NCBI GenBank assembly: GCA_024635495.1
Contig: JAGXIT010000004.1
Span: forward strand, 248,001-312,000
Reading direction: 5' to 3'
From: Candidatus Saccharimonadota bacterium
Lineage (GTDB): Bacteria; Patescibacteriota; Saccharimonadia; Saccharimonadales; UBA4665
DNA length: 64,000 nucleotides
Part shown: in pieces, positions 7,287 through 15,166 of the stretch
How the letters are laid out: each line of letters opens with the position of its first letter
Position numbering within the stretch: position 1 is the stretch's first letter
The notes under the pieces: generated by a model
Told to the model about the DNA's origin: nothing
Databases searched by the model: none
What the model saw: the letters and a program-made list of their open reading frames with translations, nothing else
Translations under genes and position numbers: made by a program

Positions 7287-7937
7287 TTATATGACAACCC
7301 GACGGGGACGCAAAATTCTTTTGGACTTGCCTGCTGGTACTACTAGTTTTTTAAGTTTTTCTGTTACCATGTCCGCCTCAGCTTCCATTCCACGTTCGAC
7401 ATACGCTTTTCGTAGCAATGTGTACGTTTCATGGTTTGGCTCAAGCTCAATGGCTCTTTGAAGGGCTGCAAACATTAGTTTTTCATTACCAAGCTTCTCA
7501 TTGACTTTTGCGTAGGCAACGTGACGAGCCGCCAAGCTTTCCTCGAGTTTGAGGGCTTGTTCAAAGGCGATGCCAGCCTTTTCATAGTTTTCAGTTTCGT
7601 AATATATAAGGCCAAGGTTATGCAGACTTGAAGGAGTTGCCTCTATACTGCTGGCAATCTCGAAACAATCAATCGCATCACGAAACTCTTTTTGTTTAGC
7701 ATAGAGAATTCCAAGTCGGTTGTAGGCGGCCGCATTCTTCTCGTCTATCTTGAGAATCGTAAGTAAAGCCTTCTCAGCCCGCAGAAAACGGTTTTCACGC
7801 ATGCCCTGATGCGCAATATCCCAGAGTTTACCAATCTTATCGCCAACTCTGCGAGAAACATTATCTTCTTCGTGGCGTTTGCGAGTGTGAAACAGTCCTA
7901 ACAGACCGAAGCTACTTACTATTAAGAGTTCATACAT
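7287..7937 (-). CDS. TPR-repeat protein, possibly membrane-anchored
   Basis: This 216-residue protein starts with a short hydrophobic stretch (YELLIVSSFGLLGLF, residues 2-16) that could anchor it to the membrane. At least three tetratricopeptide repeats follow: AAAYNRLGILYAKQKEFRDAIDCF, SSLHNLGLIYYETENYEKAGIAFEQAL and a less regular one after it. TPRs mediate protein-protein contacts, and no catalytic domain is seen. The C-terminus is basic (KSKRILRPRRVVI). The gene follows holB by 24 bases and has an extended -10 box (TGC TACAAT, 7949-7954) just 11 bases before its ATG, so it can be read separately. Its partner is unknown. Confidence 0.75.
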   Translation of the reverse strand: MYELLIVSSFGLLGLFHTRKRHEEDNVSRRVGDKIGKLWDIAHQGMRENRFLRAEKALLTILKIDEKNAAAYNRLGILYAKQKEFRDAIDCFEIASSIEATPSSLHNLGLIYYETENYEKAGIAFEQALKLEESLAARHVAYAKVNEKLGNEKLMFAALQRAIELEPNHETYTLLRKAYVERGMEAEADMVTEKLKKLVVPAGKSKRILRPRRVVI

Positions 7938-7961
7938 ATCGTTTTCCTATTGTAGCATAGA

Positions 7962-8846
7962 TTATAGGGTCAGAAATAGCTCACTAAGTATAAGCTTAAG
8001 ATTACCATTTTTTGCAACTGCTTCTTGTGCAGTCAACACGTGTTTGAGCACTCTAGCCCAACGTTCTACAGCTTCTTCGTCAGATTTTTTAGCGGCTGAC
8101 TGTATACCCGCGCTAGCGATAGTACTCAGAGCATCAATTAAATCGATTGAATACGTCTTATCTTTCGAAAGTGCTTCGACCTTCAATAATCGGGTATACG
8201 CGTCGTCGCGAAGAATTTCTTTTGCGAGGGCTAGGTAGTCTGTAGTCTCGTCTGTTTCGTTACCTTCAAGTAATGCGACTGCTTTGCTGATGTTGCCTTC
8301 GCTTTTACGCATAGCTAGCTCTATGTCAGCCGAGCCATAGCCTTTTGGCTCAAGCATACGTACTATCTGACCATTTTCTGGCTGCTGTACGCGTATCGTT
8401 TGTGCCCGGGAGCGAATAGTGGGCAGTATGCCGCCTAATCTTGAGGTTGTCATGATGCACACTGTGTTTTCTGGTGGCTCTTCGAGTAGTTTCAAAAAAG
8501 CATTTTGTGCCTCTCGAGTCATAGTGTCGATGTCTTCAATTATCACAATGCGCTCAACTGCATGTTTTGCTTGGCTGACAACTTTCAAAGCATAGAAATT
8601 GTACAATTCACGAATAGCAGAAATTTTGATAGCGCCATCTTGCGGTGAGATGATGCGGACATGCGGGCTTGATAAAACTTTTGATGGATCTAGCTCAAGT
8701 AATGCACTTGCACACTGGTTTGCTATGAGTGTCTTTCCAAGCCCCGAAGGGCCTGCTAGTAACATTGCTTGTGTTGGTTGAGCTACATACTCTTTGAGTG
8801 CTTGTTCTGTATCTGGGTGTACTGCAAAATCTTTAAAAGAAATCAT
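7962..8846 (-). CDS. holB: DNA polymerase III, delta-prime subunit-like AAA+ ATPase
   Basis: This 294-residue clamp-loader type AAA+ protein has Walker A GPSGLGKT (about residues 33-40), a Walker B-like IIEDID and sensor 1 TTSR followed by the SRA sequence IRSRAQTIRV. Delta-prime is the structural clamp-loader subunit that helps open the beta clamp at the replication fork. The length fits delta-prime and is too short for DnaX. No zinc-binding cysteine cluster is present, although many DnaX/HolB proteins carry one. The start overlaps the stop of the preceding pseudouridine synthase gene by 4 bases (ATGA), which indicates coupling. Confidence 0.85.
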   Translation of the reverse strand: MISFKDFAVHPDTEQALKEYVAQPTQAMLLAGPSGLGKTLIANQCASALLELDPSKVLSSPHVRIISPQDGAIKISAIRELYNFYALKVVSQAKHAVERIVIIEDIDTMTREAQNAFLKLLEEPPENTVCIMTTSRLGGILPTIRSRAQTIRVQQPENGQIVRMLEPKGYGSADIELAMRKSEGNISKAVALLEGNETDETTDYLALAKEILRDDAYTRLLKVEALSKDKTYSIDLIDALSTIASAGIQSAAKKSDEEAVERWARVLKHVLTAQEAVAKNGNLKLILSELFLTL

Positions 8847-9700
8847 GCTGACATTAAATCCTCAAATACATCGGGTAGCGGCGCCTCGAACGTCACTCGT
8901 TCGCTGTTTTTAGGAATAGTTATTTCGAGCTTATGTGCGTGTAGGAATAAACGCTCTGCTGGTTCTCCTTTATACAGTGCGTCACCGACGATAGGATGAC
9001 CTTGCTTCAGTAAATGTACGCGCAATTGGTGAGTACGACCCGTTTCAGGCTTGAGCTCCAAGAGTGAGTAGCCGTTTTTGTGCTCTAGAGTTTCGTACTG
9101 TGTCTGGGCAGATTTGCCATTTGGACCAACACGAAATGTCGAAGGCAGCTTGGGGTTACGCTCAATAGGCATATCGATAAGTGCTGCCGGAGGATCCATT
9201 TCTCCCTTCACGATTGCAATGTAAGATTTCTTGGTCTTGCGCTGAGAGAACTGCTTTTGGAGCATACTGAGCGCTGCAGGGTTTTTAGCGCAAATCATCA
9301 CGCCACTAGTCGCACGGTCGAGGCGGTGAACTATGCCAGCTCGTTCCCCTTCCATTTCAGCTACTCTTTTGCGCACGAAGCTAGCGACGCTTGCCTCATC
9401 CCAGTACCGACCTCTTGCATGGCTGATAACGCCTGTTGGCTTATTGATTACGATGACATCATCATCTTCGTATAAAATCGGTAGATCAATATCCGGTATG
9501 ACATCCAGCTCAGCTTCGTCGAAGTTAATCTCTACAGTATCACTCGCCCGTATCTTATAGCCAGCTTTCTGTGTCTGCCCATTTACCTTCACCTGGCCTT
9601 CTTCTATGAGCTTAACCGCAAAAGATCGGCTGAGGCGTGGGCGTTCTTGCACGACGAACTGATCGAGACGCATTGACCGGGATATTTCGATATCTGACAC
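8843..9700 (-). CDS. RluA/RluD-family 23S rRNA pseudouridine synthase
   Basis: This 285-residue protein has an N-terminal S4 RNA-binding domain (RLDQFVVQERPRLSRSFAVK, about residues 12-60) and a catalytic domain with the HRLDRATSG motif holding the catalytic Asp. Further family motifs are VINKPTG and GRTHQLRVHL. It isomerises uridines in rRNA; in the RluD type these are positions in helix 69 of 23S rRNA. The exact target cannot be read from the sequence, so I give no symbol. It starts four bases after trpS and overlaps holB, forming a trpS - rlu - holB unit. Confidence 0.93.
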   Translation of the reverse strand: MSDIEISRSMRLDQFVVQERPRLSRSFAVKLIEEGQVKVNGQTQKAGYKIRASDTVEINFDEAELDVIPDIDLPILYEDDDVIVINKPTGVISHARGRYWDEASVASFVRKRVAEMEGERAGIVHRLDRATSGVMICAKNPAALSMLQKQFSQRKTKKSYIAIVKGEMDPPAALIDMPIERNPKLPSTFRVGPNGKSAQTQYETLEHKNGYSLLELKPETGRTHQLRVHLLKQGHPIVGDALYKGEPAERLFLHAHKLEITIPKNSERVTFEAPLPDVFEDLMSA

Positions 9701-9704
9701 TGAG

Positions 9705-10733
9705 TTACCTTAGGCCAATTGCTTTTTGGACCCGTAGAAGTGACTCGCTGGCGATACTATTCATTTTGGCTTCACTCTCTTCGAGCTTGGCGAGTAGCGC
9801 ACCACCATCAACTGCAATGAGACGCTCTTGGAAGCTCTGCAAGAAGCTCTGGACGGCTTCTGCTGTATCTGTCTTGAGCGGGCCGTATTGCTCTTGCCCT
9901 GCGTAGCTGGCCGTAACTTCATCAAGTGGCGTACCCGTCGTGAGACTCAATATCTGCAGTAGGTTCTGGATACCGGCTTGATCTTGGTTCGCTACATCGA
10001 TTTTACCAAAGCTATCTGTTGTAGCGCCGCGAATTTTCTTGGCAGCTGCTTCTGGTGAGTCGCCGAGGAATATGATGCCTTTGTCTGAGTCATCGCTCTT
10101 GCTCATTTTCTTGGCTGGGTCTACAAGGTCTTTGATACGGAGGCCTTGGTCTTTGCCGAAGAATTCGTGCTGCTTAGCAACTGGCTCTGGCACCGTGAAG
10201 AGCTCACCGAACTTGCTATTCATACGCTCAGCGATATCTCGCGTAAACTCCAAGTGCTGACTCTGATCATCACCAACAGGGATAAACTTAGCACCATATA
10301 GCAAAATATCCGCCGCCATGAGGACTGGATAATCAAATAGTCCAACTGAAATTTGGTCATCACCAAGCTTCATAGACTTATCTTTATACTGAATCATACG
10401 ATTCATATGGCCCATGCCACTGAATGAATTTAATATAACCGTCAATTCGCTGTGAGCTGGGATATAGCTCTGGCGGTAGATGTGGACGTTTGAATTGTCG
10501 AGTGGGAGGCCAGCAGCGACGAAGAGTCGCAGATTGTGCATGATTTGAGCCTGAAGCTGGCTGTGGTCAATTGGGGTCGTAAAACTGTGCAAGTCTGGCA
10601 CGAAGAGATTGATTTGGTACTCATCGGACTTATTTTTGGCCATGTCAATAATCGGCAGCAGTGCGCCGAAGTAGTTACCGATGTGCAAATCATTGTTTGC
10701 ACGAAGCCCAGTTAAAATCACCTGTTTACTCAT
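9705..10733 (-). CDS. trpS: Tryptophan--tRNA ligase
   Basis: This class Ic synthetase of 342 residues charges tRNA-Trp. The HIGH-type motif appears in LRANNDLHIGNYFGAL (about residues 9-24) and the KMSKS loop in KKMSKSDDSDKG. The length is standard for bacterial TrpRS. The -10 box TATACT (10741-10746) lies only 7 bases before the ATG, so the main transcript should be leaderless. A second promoter-like element with a palindrome lies further upstream (10803-10831). The rpsI terminator at 10859-10892 separates this operon from the ribosomal block. Confidence 0.97.
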   Translation of the reverse strand: MSKQVILTGLRANNDLHIGNYFGALLPIIDMAKNKSDEYQINLFVPDLHSFTTPIDHSQLQAQIMHNLRLFVAAGLPLDNSNVHIYRQSYIPAHSELTVILNSFSGMGHMNRMIQYKDKSMKLGDDQISVGLFDYPVLMAADILLYGAKFIPVGDDQSQHLEFTRDIAERMNSKFGELFTVPEPVAKQHEFFGKDQGLRIKDLVDPAKKMSKSDDSDKGIIFLGDSPEAAAKKIRGATTDSFGKIDVANQDQAGIQNLLQILSLTTGTPLDEVTASYAGQEQYGPLKTDTAEAVQSFLQSFQERLIAVDGGALLAKLEESEAKMNSIASESLLRVQKAIGLR

Positions 10734-10740
10734 ATTTATA

Positions 10741-10831
10741 AGTATACCTTATAAAGCTACCAAAATTACAGTCGCACAATAACAGATAGCGTAAGGGGTA
10801 GTGACATAAGCGCTATTACCACCCCTGTCAA
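10741..10831 (-). promoter_or_regulatory. trpS promoter region, two candidate start sites
   Basis: The proximal -10 is TATACT at 10741-10746, 7 bases before the ATG. A distal element has TTGACA (10826-10831), 17 bases, then TATGTC (10803-10808). The distal element overlaps an imperfect palindrome (GGGGTAGT near 10796 with ACCACCCC ending near 10825, AGCGCT in the centre), which could be an operator. Confidence 0.5.
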
Positions 10832-10858
10832 TACCCCATTCTTCATAGCTATTCAATC

Positions 10859-10892
10859 AAAAACAACACCAGCGATATTCTGATGTTGTTTT
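10859..10892 (-). terminator. Terminator at the end of the rplM-rpsI unit
   Basis: AAAAACAACA plus CAG (left arm from 10859) pairs with CTG plus TGTTGTTTT (right arm to 10892). On the minus strand the stem ends in TGTTGTTTTTG, giving the U-rich tail of an intrinsic terminator. Confidence 0.65.
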
Positions 10893-10969
10893 CGGGAAGA
10901 GCAGCCCGCCAAAATGTGAACCATTTTGCCGGCGCGATGAGAAACCCAGAATGGGTGTCTCATGCTGTT
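10893..10969. other. Two further hairpins between rpsI and its terminator
   Basis: CAAAATG/CATTTTG pair around TGAAC, and GAGAAACCCA (10939-10948) pairs with TGGGTGTCTC (10952-10961) with one mismatch. With the terminator they form a three-hairpin array. Confidence 0.5.
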
Positions 10970-11389
10970 TTAACGCTTTGTAAACTGGCGCTGCTTACGA
11001 GCACCCTTGAGACCAAATTTCTTACGCTCACGTTCACGACTGTCGCGACCAAGCAACTCCGCACGACGCAGTGTTGACTTGTAGTTCTCATCCTTCTCAA
11101 CCAAAGCCTTTGCAATACCGAGACGGATTGCATCGATTTGGCCAGCGTGGCCGCCACCGCTAACGACAACGGTGATATCAAACTTATCGGCAGACAGCTC
11201 GAGAGCTGCAAATGGCTTCTGGAGTTCGCTGAGCAACATCTTGCTTTCAGCGAAATACTCGCCTGCTGGCTTGTTGTTTACAACGATTGAGCCTTTACCG
11301 TTCATCAGGCGAATACGAGCTGTAGCGCTCTTACGACGTCCGAGAGCGTAATAATAGTGACCTTTTGCAGTTGTTTTAGCTTCAGCCAT
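10970..11389 (-). CDS. rpsI: 30S ribosomal protein S9 (uS9)
   Basis: S9 (139 residues) lines the 30S head, and its basic C-terminal tail reaches the P-site tRNA. The family features YYALGRRKSATARIRL near the N-terminus and the C-terminal tail LKGARKQRQFTKR are clear. It overlaps the rplM stop by one base (TAATG), the usual rplM-rpsI pair. It closes the long ribosomal block, with a terminator array downstream. Confidence 0.98.
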   Translation of the reverse strand: MAEAKTTAKGHYYYALGRRKSATARIRLMNGKGSIVVNNKPAGEYFAESKMLLSELQKPFAALELSADKFDITVVVSGGGHAGQIDAIRLGIAKALVEKDENYKSTLRRAELLGRDSRERERKKFGLKGARKQRQFTKR

Positions 11390-11829
11390 TACTTTGCTCC
11401 TTTCAAGCTCAATGTTTCCGGTTTCTGTGGAGCGTGATCGTGCTCTGGCCCAGCGTATAGCTTCAGACGTGCAAGACGACCATCTCGTAGCTTGTTGATT
11501 GGAAGCATACCACGCACAGCTGCAAAGAATACTCGAGTAGAATCCTTCTCCATGACATCTTTGAGCGATGGTGATTTCAAGCCACTTGGGTAGCCACTAT
11601 AACGGTAGTATTTCTTGCTTTCCATCTTATCACCGGTAGCGATGAGCTTGTCAGTGTTTACGATGATGACGTAGTCACCACAGTCAATGTGACTAGTGAA
11701 CATTGGCTTTCCCTTACCGGTAAGAAGTGTTGCTGCCCGAGTTGCAATACGACCGATTGGAGCTTCGCTCGCATCAATCACATACCACTTGCGGGTAACC
11801 TCATCTGGTTTTGCTGAATAGGTTTTCAT
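11389..11829 (-). CDS. rplM: 50S ribosomal protein L13 (uL13)
   Basis: L13 (146 residues) is an early-assembly protein of the large subunit that binds 23S rRNA. The typical start KWYVIDASEAPIGRIATRAA and the central CGDYVIIVNTDKL region are present, as is the GMLP.NKLRD segment. It overlaps rplQ upstream by one base and rpsI downstream by one base. This fuses the rplM-rpsI pair to the alpha operon, an arrangement also seen in Gram-positive bacteria. Confidence 0.98.
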   Translation of the reverse strand: MKTYSAKPDEVTRKWYVIDASEAPIGRIATRAATLLTGKGKPMFTSHIDCGDYVIIVNTDKLIATGDKMESKKYYRYSGYPSGLKSPSLKDVMEKDSTRVFFAAVRGMLPINKLRDGRLARLKLYAGPEHDHAPQKPETLSLKGAK

Positions 11830-12245
11830 TATTTTGTCTCCTTCTCTGTGACTACAGCAGCAGCTTTTGCAACTGGTGCATCAGTAAGACTGTCGACAAA
11901 GCTGACTCGAGCTAGTTTTGCATTGTCACCACGACGACTGACAGTACGCTCGATGCGAAGGTGTCCACTCGTGCGGCCAGTAAGCTTTGGTGCAATTTCA
12001 TCTACGAGCCTGTGTGCGGTAGCGATGGTCTGTAGGTCGGCGATAATTTGGCGACGACTGTGCAGATCGCCTCTCTTTGCTTTCGTAATGAGACGCTCAA
12101 CATAAGGCGCAACTGCCTTAGCTTTTGGAAGCGTAGTCTCAATACTACCGTGAATAATGAGTGCTTCAGCGAGGCTCTGTATAAGAGCTTCACGTTGGTC
12201 ACGCTCACGATGGAATTTCGTTCCTTTATATCCGTGTCTGTGCAT
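11829..12245 (-). CDS. rplQ: 50S ribosomal protein L17 (bL17)
   Basis: L17 (138 residues) sits near the exit tunnel of the large subunit. The conserved start is MHRHGYKGTKFHRERDQREAL, with the LITKAKRGDLHSRRQI segment following. The C-terminus has a lineage-specific Ala/Lys-rich tail (APVAKAAAVVTEKETK). The gene starts directly after the rpoA stop and overlaps rplM by one base. Confidence 0.97.
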   Translation of the reverse strand: MHRHGYKGTKFHRERDQREALIQSLAEALIIHGSIETTLPKAKAVAPYVERLITKAKRGDLHSRRQIIADLQTIATAHRLVDEIAPKLTGRTSGHLRIERTVSRRGDNAKLARVSFVDSLTDAPVAKAAAVVTEKETK

Positions 12246-13199
12246 CTAGAGCTCCAGTTCCGCCAATTTATCTTTGACTTCATCAAGTGCTTTGCTGCCA
12301 AAACCTTTCAGGTCTCGAAGTTCAGCATCACTTAGTGCAAACAAATCTTGAATGGTGTGGATATCATTGTTGATGAGAGCGTTCGTAGTACGAGCTGTAA
12401 GATTGAGGTCTTCTATGCTCGTATTTAAGATTGAACCTTCATCAACTGCTGCTTCGTCTTCACTTTCTTGTGCGGCTGCAACATCTTGCATAGGCAAGCG
12501 AGTTGTACCTGCAAGTGCAGAATACTGGTTAACCAAGATTGCAGCTGCTTCTTCAAATGCGTCATGAGGAGTAATAGTACCGTCGGTGTCGACAGTAAGG
12601 CTCAGGCGGTCCAGGTCAATAACCTGACCAACACGAGTCTTATCAACCTTATATCGTACTCGTACAACTGGACTAAATATCGCGTCGATAGCAACAAAGT
12701 CACTTTGTTTCTTGGCCGTGCTTTCTTCGATAGTACGATAGCCGCGACCGGTCTCAATAACGAGGTCCATTATAAGGGTCGACTTATCATCATCTATAGT
12801 TGCAATCTCTTGATCGGTATTTACGACTTCGACATCAGCGTTTAGTTGAATATCCTTAGCAGTTACAACGCCTTTGCCTTTTTTGACAATACGTACGGTC
12901 TGCGCGTCATCACCGTATACACGGAAACGAAGACGCTTGAGGTTTAACATAATAGCGATTACATCTTCTTTTACACCTTTGATTGTGGTGAATTCGTGAG
13001 TGATGCCATCGATCTTGAAGCTTGTGACAGCAGCGCCACCAATGCTTGAAAGCAATACACGACGAAGGCTATTGCCGAGCGTCATACCGTAGCCGGTCTG
13101 TAGTGGTTCAATGACAAATGTGCTGCTACCCGCGCTGTGGTCATCGACGGCAACAAGTCCTGGAGTGTGAATCATCTTTGACATATTGTTATTTCGCAT
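12246..13199 (-). CDS. rpoA: DNA-directed RNA polymerase subunit alpha
   Basis: Alpha (317 residues) dimerises to nucleate RNA polymerase assembly and contacts upstream DNA and regulators. The N-terminal domain includes PLQTGYGMTLGNSLRRVLLSS. A flexible acidic linker (about residues 235-255) follows, and the C-terminal domain has the helix-hairpin-helix region LRDLKGFGSKALDEVKDKL. The start is uncertain: AGGAAGG touches the ATG at 13199, while the ATG at 13184 (MSKMIHTPG) begins the conserved part but lies 15 bases from that element. It follows rpsD by 9 bases in the usual alpha operon order. Confidence 0.97.
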   Translation of the reverse strand: MRNNNMSKMIHTPGLVAVDDHSAGSSTFVIEPLQTGYGMTLGNSLRRVLLSSIGGAAVTSFKIDGITHEFTTIKGVKEDVIAIMLNLKRLRFRVYGDDAQTVRIVKKGKGVVTAKDIQLNADVEVVNTDQEIATIDDDKSTLIMDLVIETGRGYRTIEESTAKKQSDFVAIDAIFSPVVRVRYKVDKTRVGQVIDLDRLSLTVDTDGTITPHDAFEEAAAILVNQYSALAGTTRLPMQDVAAAQESEDEAAVDEGSILNTSIEDLNLTARTTNALINNDIHTIQDLFALSDAELRDLKGFGSKALDEVKDKLAELEL

Positions 13200-13208
13200 C
13201 CTTCCTAA

Positions 13209-13826
13209 TTAGCGTGAGTAGTACTCTACGATTAGTTGTTCTTTAATCTCCGGCTCAGCGTCTTCGCGGACCGGAAGGTTGGTAATCTTAACTTGTATTT
13301 TCTTGCGTTCGACAGCCAACCAGGTTGGAACTGTGCTCGGAGCTGGGCTTACATCATCAAGCTTCTTGAAGTACTCATTTGTCTTGCTGTGTTCGCGGAG
13401 CTCAAAACTGTCACCGATACGTAATCGGATTGATGGGATGTCGACACGGCGACCGTTTAGCATAAAGTGACCGTGGGTCACTAGCTGTCGGGCAGCTCGG
13501 CGACTTGTCGCAAAACCAGCGCGGTAAACAGCATTGTCTAAGCGGCGCTCAAGGTACTGTAGCAATGTTGAGCCAGATTGACCTGGCGTGCGTGATGCTT
13601 CAGCCATGAGGTTGCTGAATTGCTTCTCGAGCAAACCATACAAACGCTTAACTTTTTGCTTCTCACGAAGTTGCAATGAATACTGACTTGGCTTGTTGCG
13701 CATACGGCTGTTGGCAGCTTGGCCAGGCATAGTTGTACGCTTCGCAAGTGCTTTGTGAGCCTTAGGGTGAAGGGCATAACCTTCACGCCGTGACATTTTG
13801 ACGATAGATTGTGTATCTCGTGCCAT
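13209..13826 (-). CDS. rpsD: 30S ribosomal protein S4 (uS4), cysteine-free
   Basis: S4 (205 residues) is a primary 16S rRNA-binding protein at the 5' domain. In E. coli it also represses its own alpha operon by binding the leader mRNA. The S4 domain is clear (LERRLDNAVYRAGFATSRRAARQLVTHGH, about residues 88-116). The N-terminal region MSRREGYALHPKAHKALAKR has no cysteines, so the zinc knuckle found in some S4 proteins is absent. It lies 2 bases after rpsK. Possible autoregulation is discussed at the rpmJ leader. Confidence 0.98.
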   Translation of the reverse strand: MARDTQSIVKMSRREGYALHPKAHKALAKRTTMPGQAANSRMRNKPSQYSLQLREKQKVKRLYGLLEKQFSNLMAEASRTPGQSGSTLLQYLERRLDNAVYRAGFATSRRAARQLVTHGHFMLNGRRVDIPSIRLRIGDSFELREHSKTNEYFKKLDDVSPAPSTVPTWLAVERKKIQVKITNLPVREDAEPEIKEQLIVEYYSR

Positions 13827-13828
13827 GG

Positions 13829-14227
13829 CTATACTCTCCTTGCCTTCTTAGGACGAACACCGCCGTGGGGCACGCCGGTTACATCGGTAATACTTTCGAC
13901 TTGAATGCCGACGGTTTGCATCGCACGAATTGATGCGTCGCGACCAAGGCCAACACCCTTAACGAAAGCATTTACCTTTGAAAGACCGTATGTTTGCTTT
14001 GCGAGATTACCGGCCTTTTCTGCAGCAACTTGGGCTGCATAGGCGGTACCCTTCTTTGAACCACGAAAACCACATGCGCCTGCGCTTGAAGCGGCAAGTG
14101 CGCCGCCGTTTACGTCAGTAAGTGTCACGATGGTGTTATTGAAGGTTGCTTGAATATGAAGGTGTCCAGCTGATACGCTGCGCTTCGTCTTTTTCTTCTT
14201 TACTGGTGTAGTAGTTGTCTCTGCCAT
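13829..14227 (-). CDS. rpsK: 30S ribosomal protein S11 (uS11)
   Basis: S11 (132 residues) lies on the 30S platform near the mRNA exit. Family features are HIQATFNNTIVTLTDVNG, the GFRGSKKGTAYAAQ segment and the C-terminal GVPHGGVRPKKARRV. A short Thr/Lys-rich N-terminal extension precedes the fold. The gene is 8 bases after rpsM and 2 bases before rpsD. Confidence 0.98.
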   Translation of the reverse strand: MAETTTTPVKKKKTKRSVSAGHLHIQATFNNTIVTLTDVNGGALAASSAGACGFRGSKKGTAYAAQVAAEKAGNLAKQTYGLSKVNAFVKGVGLGRDASIRAMQTVGIQVESITDVTGVPHGGVRPKKARRV

Positions 14228-14235
14228 ATTAGTTC

Positions 14236-14622
14236 CTATGTCTTCGATGCTACTTTCTTAGCGGTGCCACCCACAGTTACTTTCTTACCACGGCGTGTAC
14301 GAGCATTTGTTTTCGTACGTTGACCGCGAGCTGGCAAATTTTGCTTGTGACGAATGCCACGATAGCTTCCAATGTCTTTGAGTCGCTTAATGTTGCCACT
14401 GACAACACGCTGCAATTCGCCTTCGACGACTAGTCGCTCGTTGATGTGGTCCTGAATGCGTGCAATTTCTGCATCTGTCAGGTCCTTGGTTCTAACAGTT
14501 CGTTCAACCTTAGCGTCAGCCAAGATAGTTTCTGCTGTTTTCGGGCCAACCCCATAGACGTAGGTAAGTGCTACCCATATCTGCTTATCAGCGGGGATGG
14601 TTACTCCAGATATTCTTGCCAT
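14236..14622 (-). CDS. rpsM: 30S ribosomal protein S13 (uS13)
   Basis: S13 (128 residues) bridges the 30S head to the large subunit and touches P-site tRNA. It starts MARISGVTIPADKQIWVALTYVYG and carries the family segment SYRGIRHKQNLPARGQRTKTNARTRRG. The C-terminal tail is basic, as expected. It begins 2 bases after the rpmJ stop. Confidence 0.98.
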   Translation of the reverse strand: MARISGVTIPADKQIWVALTYVYGVGPKTAETILADAKVERTVRTKDLTDAEIARIQDHINERLVVEGELQRVVSGNIKRLKDIGSYRGIRHKQNLPARGQRTKTNARTRRGKKVTVGGTAKKVASKT

Positions 14623-14624
14623 GA

Positions 14625-14741
14625 CTAACCCTGCCTTTGCTTATGCTTTGGCTTAAATTTATTGATAACATAAACACGCCCCTTGCGACGGACGATTTTA
14701 TCGTCGGGACTGATTTTTTTAACGCTTGCACGTACTTTCAT
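14625..14741 (-). CDS. rpmJ: 50S ribosomal protein L36 (bL36), cysteine-free form
   Basis: This 38-residue protein, too short for most ORF cut-offs, reads [15 protein letters not shown] near the start and ends [11 protein letters not shown]36 binds 23S rRNA near the factor-binding region. Standard L36 carries a Cys3-His or Cys4 zinc site (CxxC...C...H); here no cysteine remains ([19 protein letters not shown]), so this is the zinc-independent form. The start is supported by AAGGAG about 12 bases upstream and by position between infA and rpsM. A 140-base leader with competing inverted repeats precedes it. Confidence 0.93.
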   Translation of the reverse strand: MKVRASVKKISPDDKIVRRKGRVYVINKFKPKHKQRQG

Positions 14742-14881
14742 GTACGGATCATGCTCCTTCCAGCGATGACTCACTGCTTAATAATTGATAGATTGTCGGC
14801 CGAACACTCCCTTGGATTGATCCGTACTTCGATACATCATAACTAGAGTATCAGTCCGGATGAATCAATCCGAAGGAAAGT
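14742..14881 (-). promoter_or_regulatory. Leader of the alpha operon with competing inverted repeats
   Basis: Three segments can pair in two ways. Segment A, TGATCCGTAC on the mRNA (14742-14751), lies between the Shine-Dalgarno AAGGAG and the rpmJ ATG. Segment B (14812-14827) contains GTACGGATCA, perfectly complementary to A over 10 bases. Segment C (14856-14873) contains GGATTGAT, which can pair with ATCAATCC of B. A -10-like TATGAT (14836-14841) lies between C and B. This is the layout of a translational switch; in E. coli S4 controls this operon through such a leader. Confidence 0.55.
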
Positions 14882-15103
14882 TCAGCCTTTTCGGTACGTT
14901 ATACGACCTTTTGTGAGGTCGTAAGGAGTTAACTCCACCGTAACCTTGTCACCAGGCACGATACGAATAAAATATTTCCGCATCTTACCAGCGACATGCG
15001 CAATAATTCGATGACCATTTTCAAGTTCTACTCGAAATTGAGCCCCTGGTAGGGTCTCGACGATAACGCCTGTTAATTCGATTACTTCTTTACTACTCGC
15101 CAT
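14882..15103 (-). CDS. infA: Translation initiation factor IF-1
   Basis: IF-1 (73 residues) binds the 30S A site and helps IF-2 and IF-3 select the initiator tRNA. The OB-fold sequence is complete: [19 protein letters not shown] at the start, [14 protein letters not shown] in the middle and [10 protein letters not shown] at the end. It has its own strong promoter and lies between secY and rpmJ. adk and map, often found between secY and infA, are absent here. Confidence 0.98.
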   Translation of the reverse strand: MASSKEVIELTGVIVETLPGAQFRVELENGHRIIAHVAGKMRKYFIRIVPGDKVTVELTPYDLTKGRITYRKG

Positions 15104-15120
15104 AATTACAACGTCAAGTG

Positions 15121-15150
15121 ATTATAGCAGTTTTTACTACGAGTTGTAAA
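15121..15150 (-). promoter_or_regulatory. Promoter of infA
   Basis: TTTACA (15145-15150), an 18-base spacer and a perfect TATAAT (15121-15126), with an extended TGC directly before the -10 box, on the minus strand. It sits between the secY stop and infA and may drive the whole alpha operon. Confidence 0.8.
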
Positions 15151-15166
15151 GGGTTTTTTATACTCG

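Noticed and set aside
10790-10830. T-box riboswitch before trpS, suggested by GGGGTGGTAATAGCG on the minus strand.
   Set aside because: It lacks the ACC core that should pair with the tRNA acceptor, there is no long stem I leader, and a promoter overlaps the element, leaving no room for a T-box.
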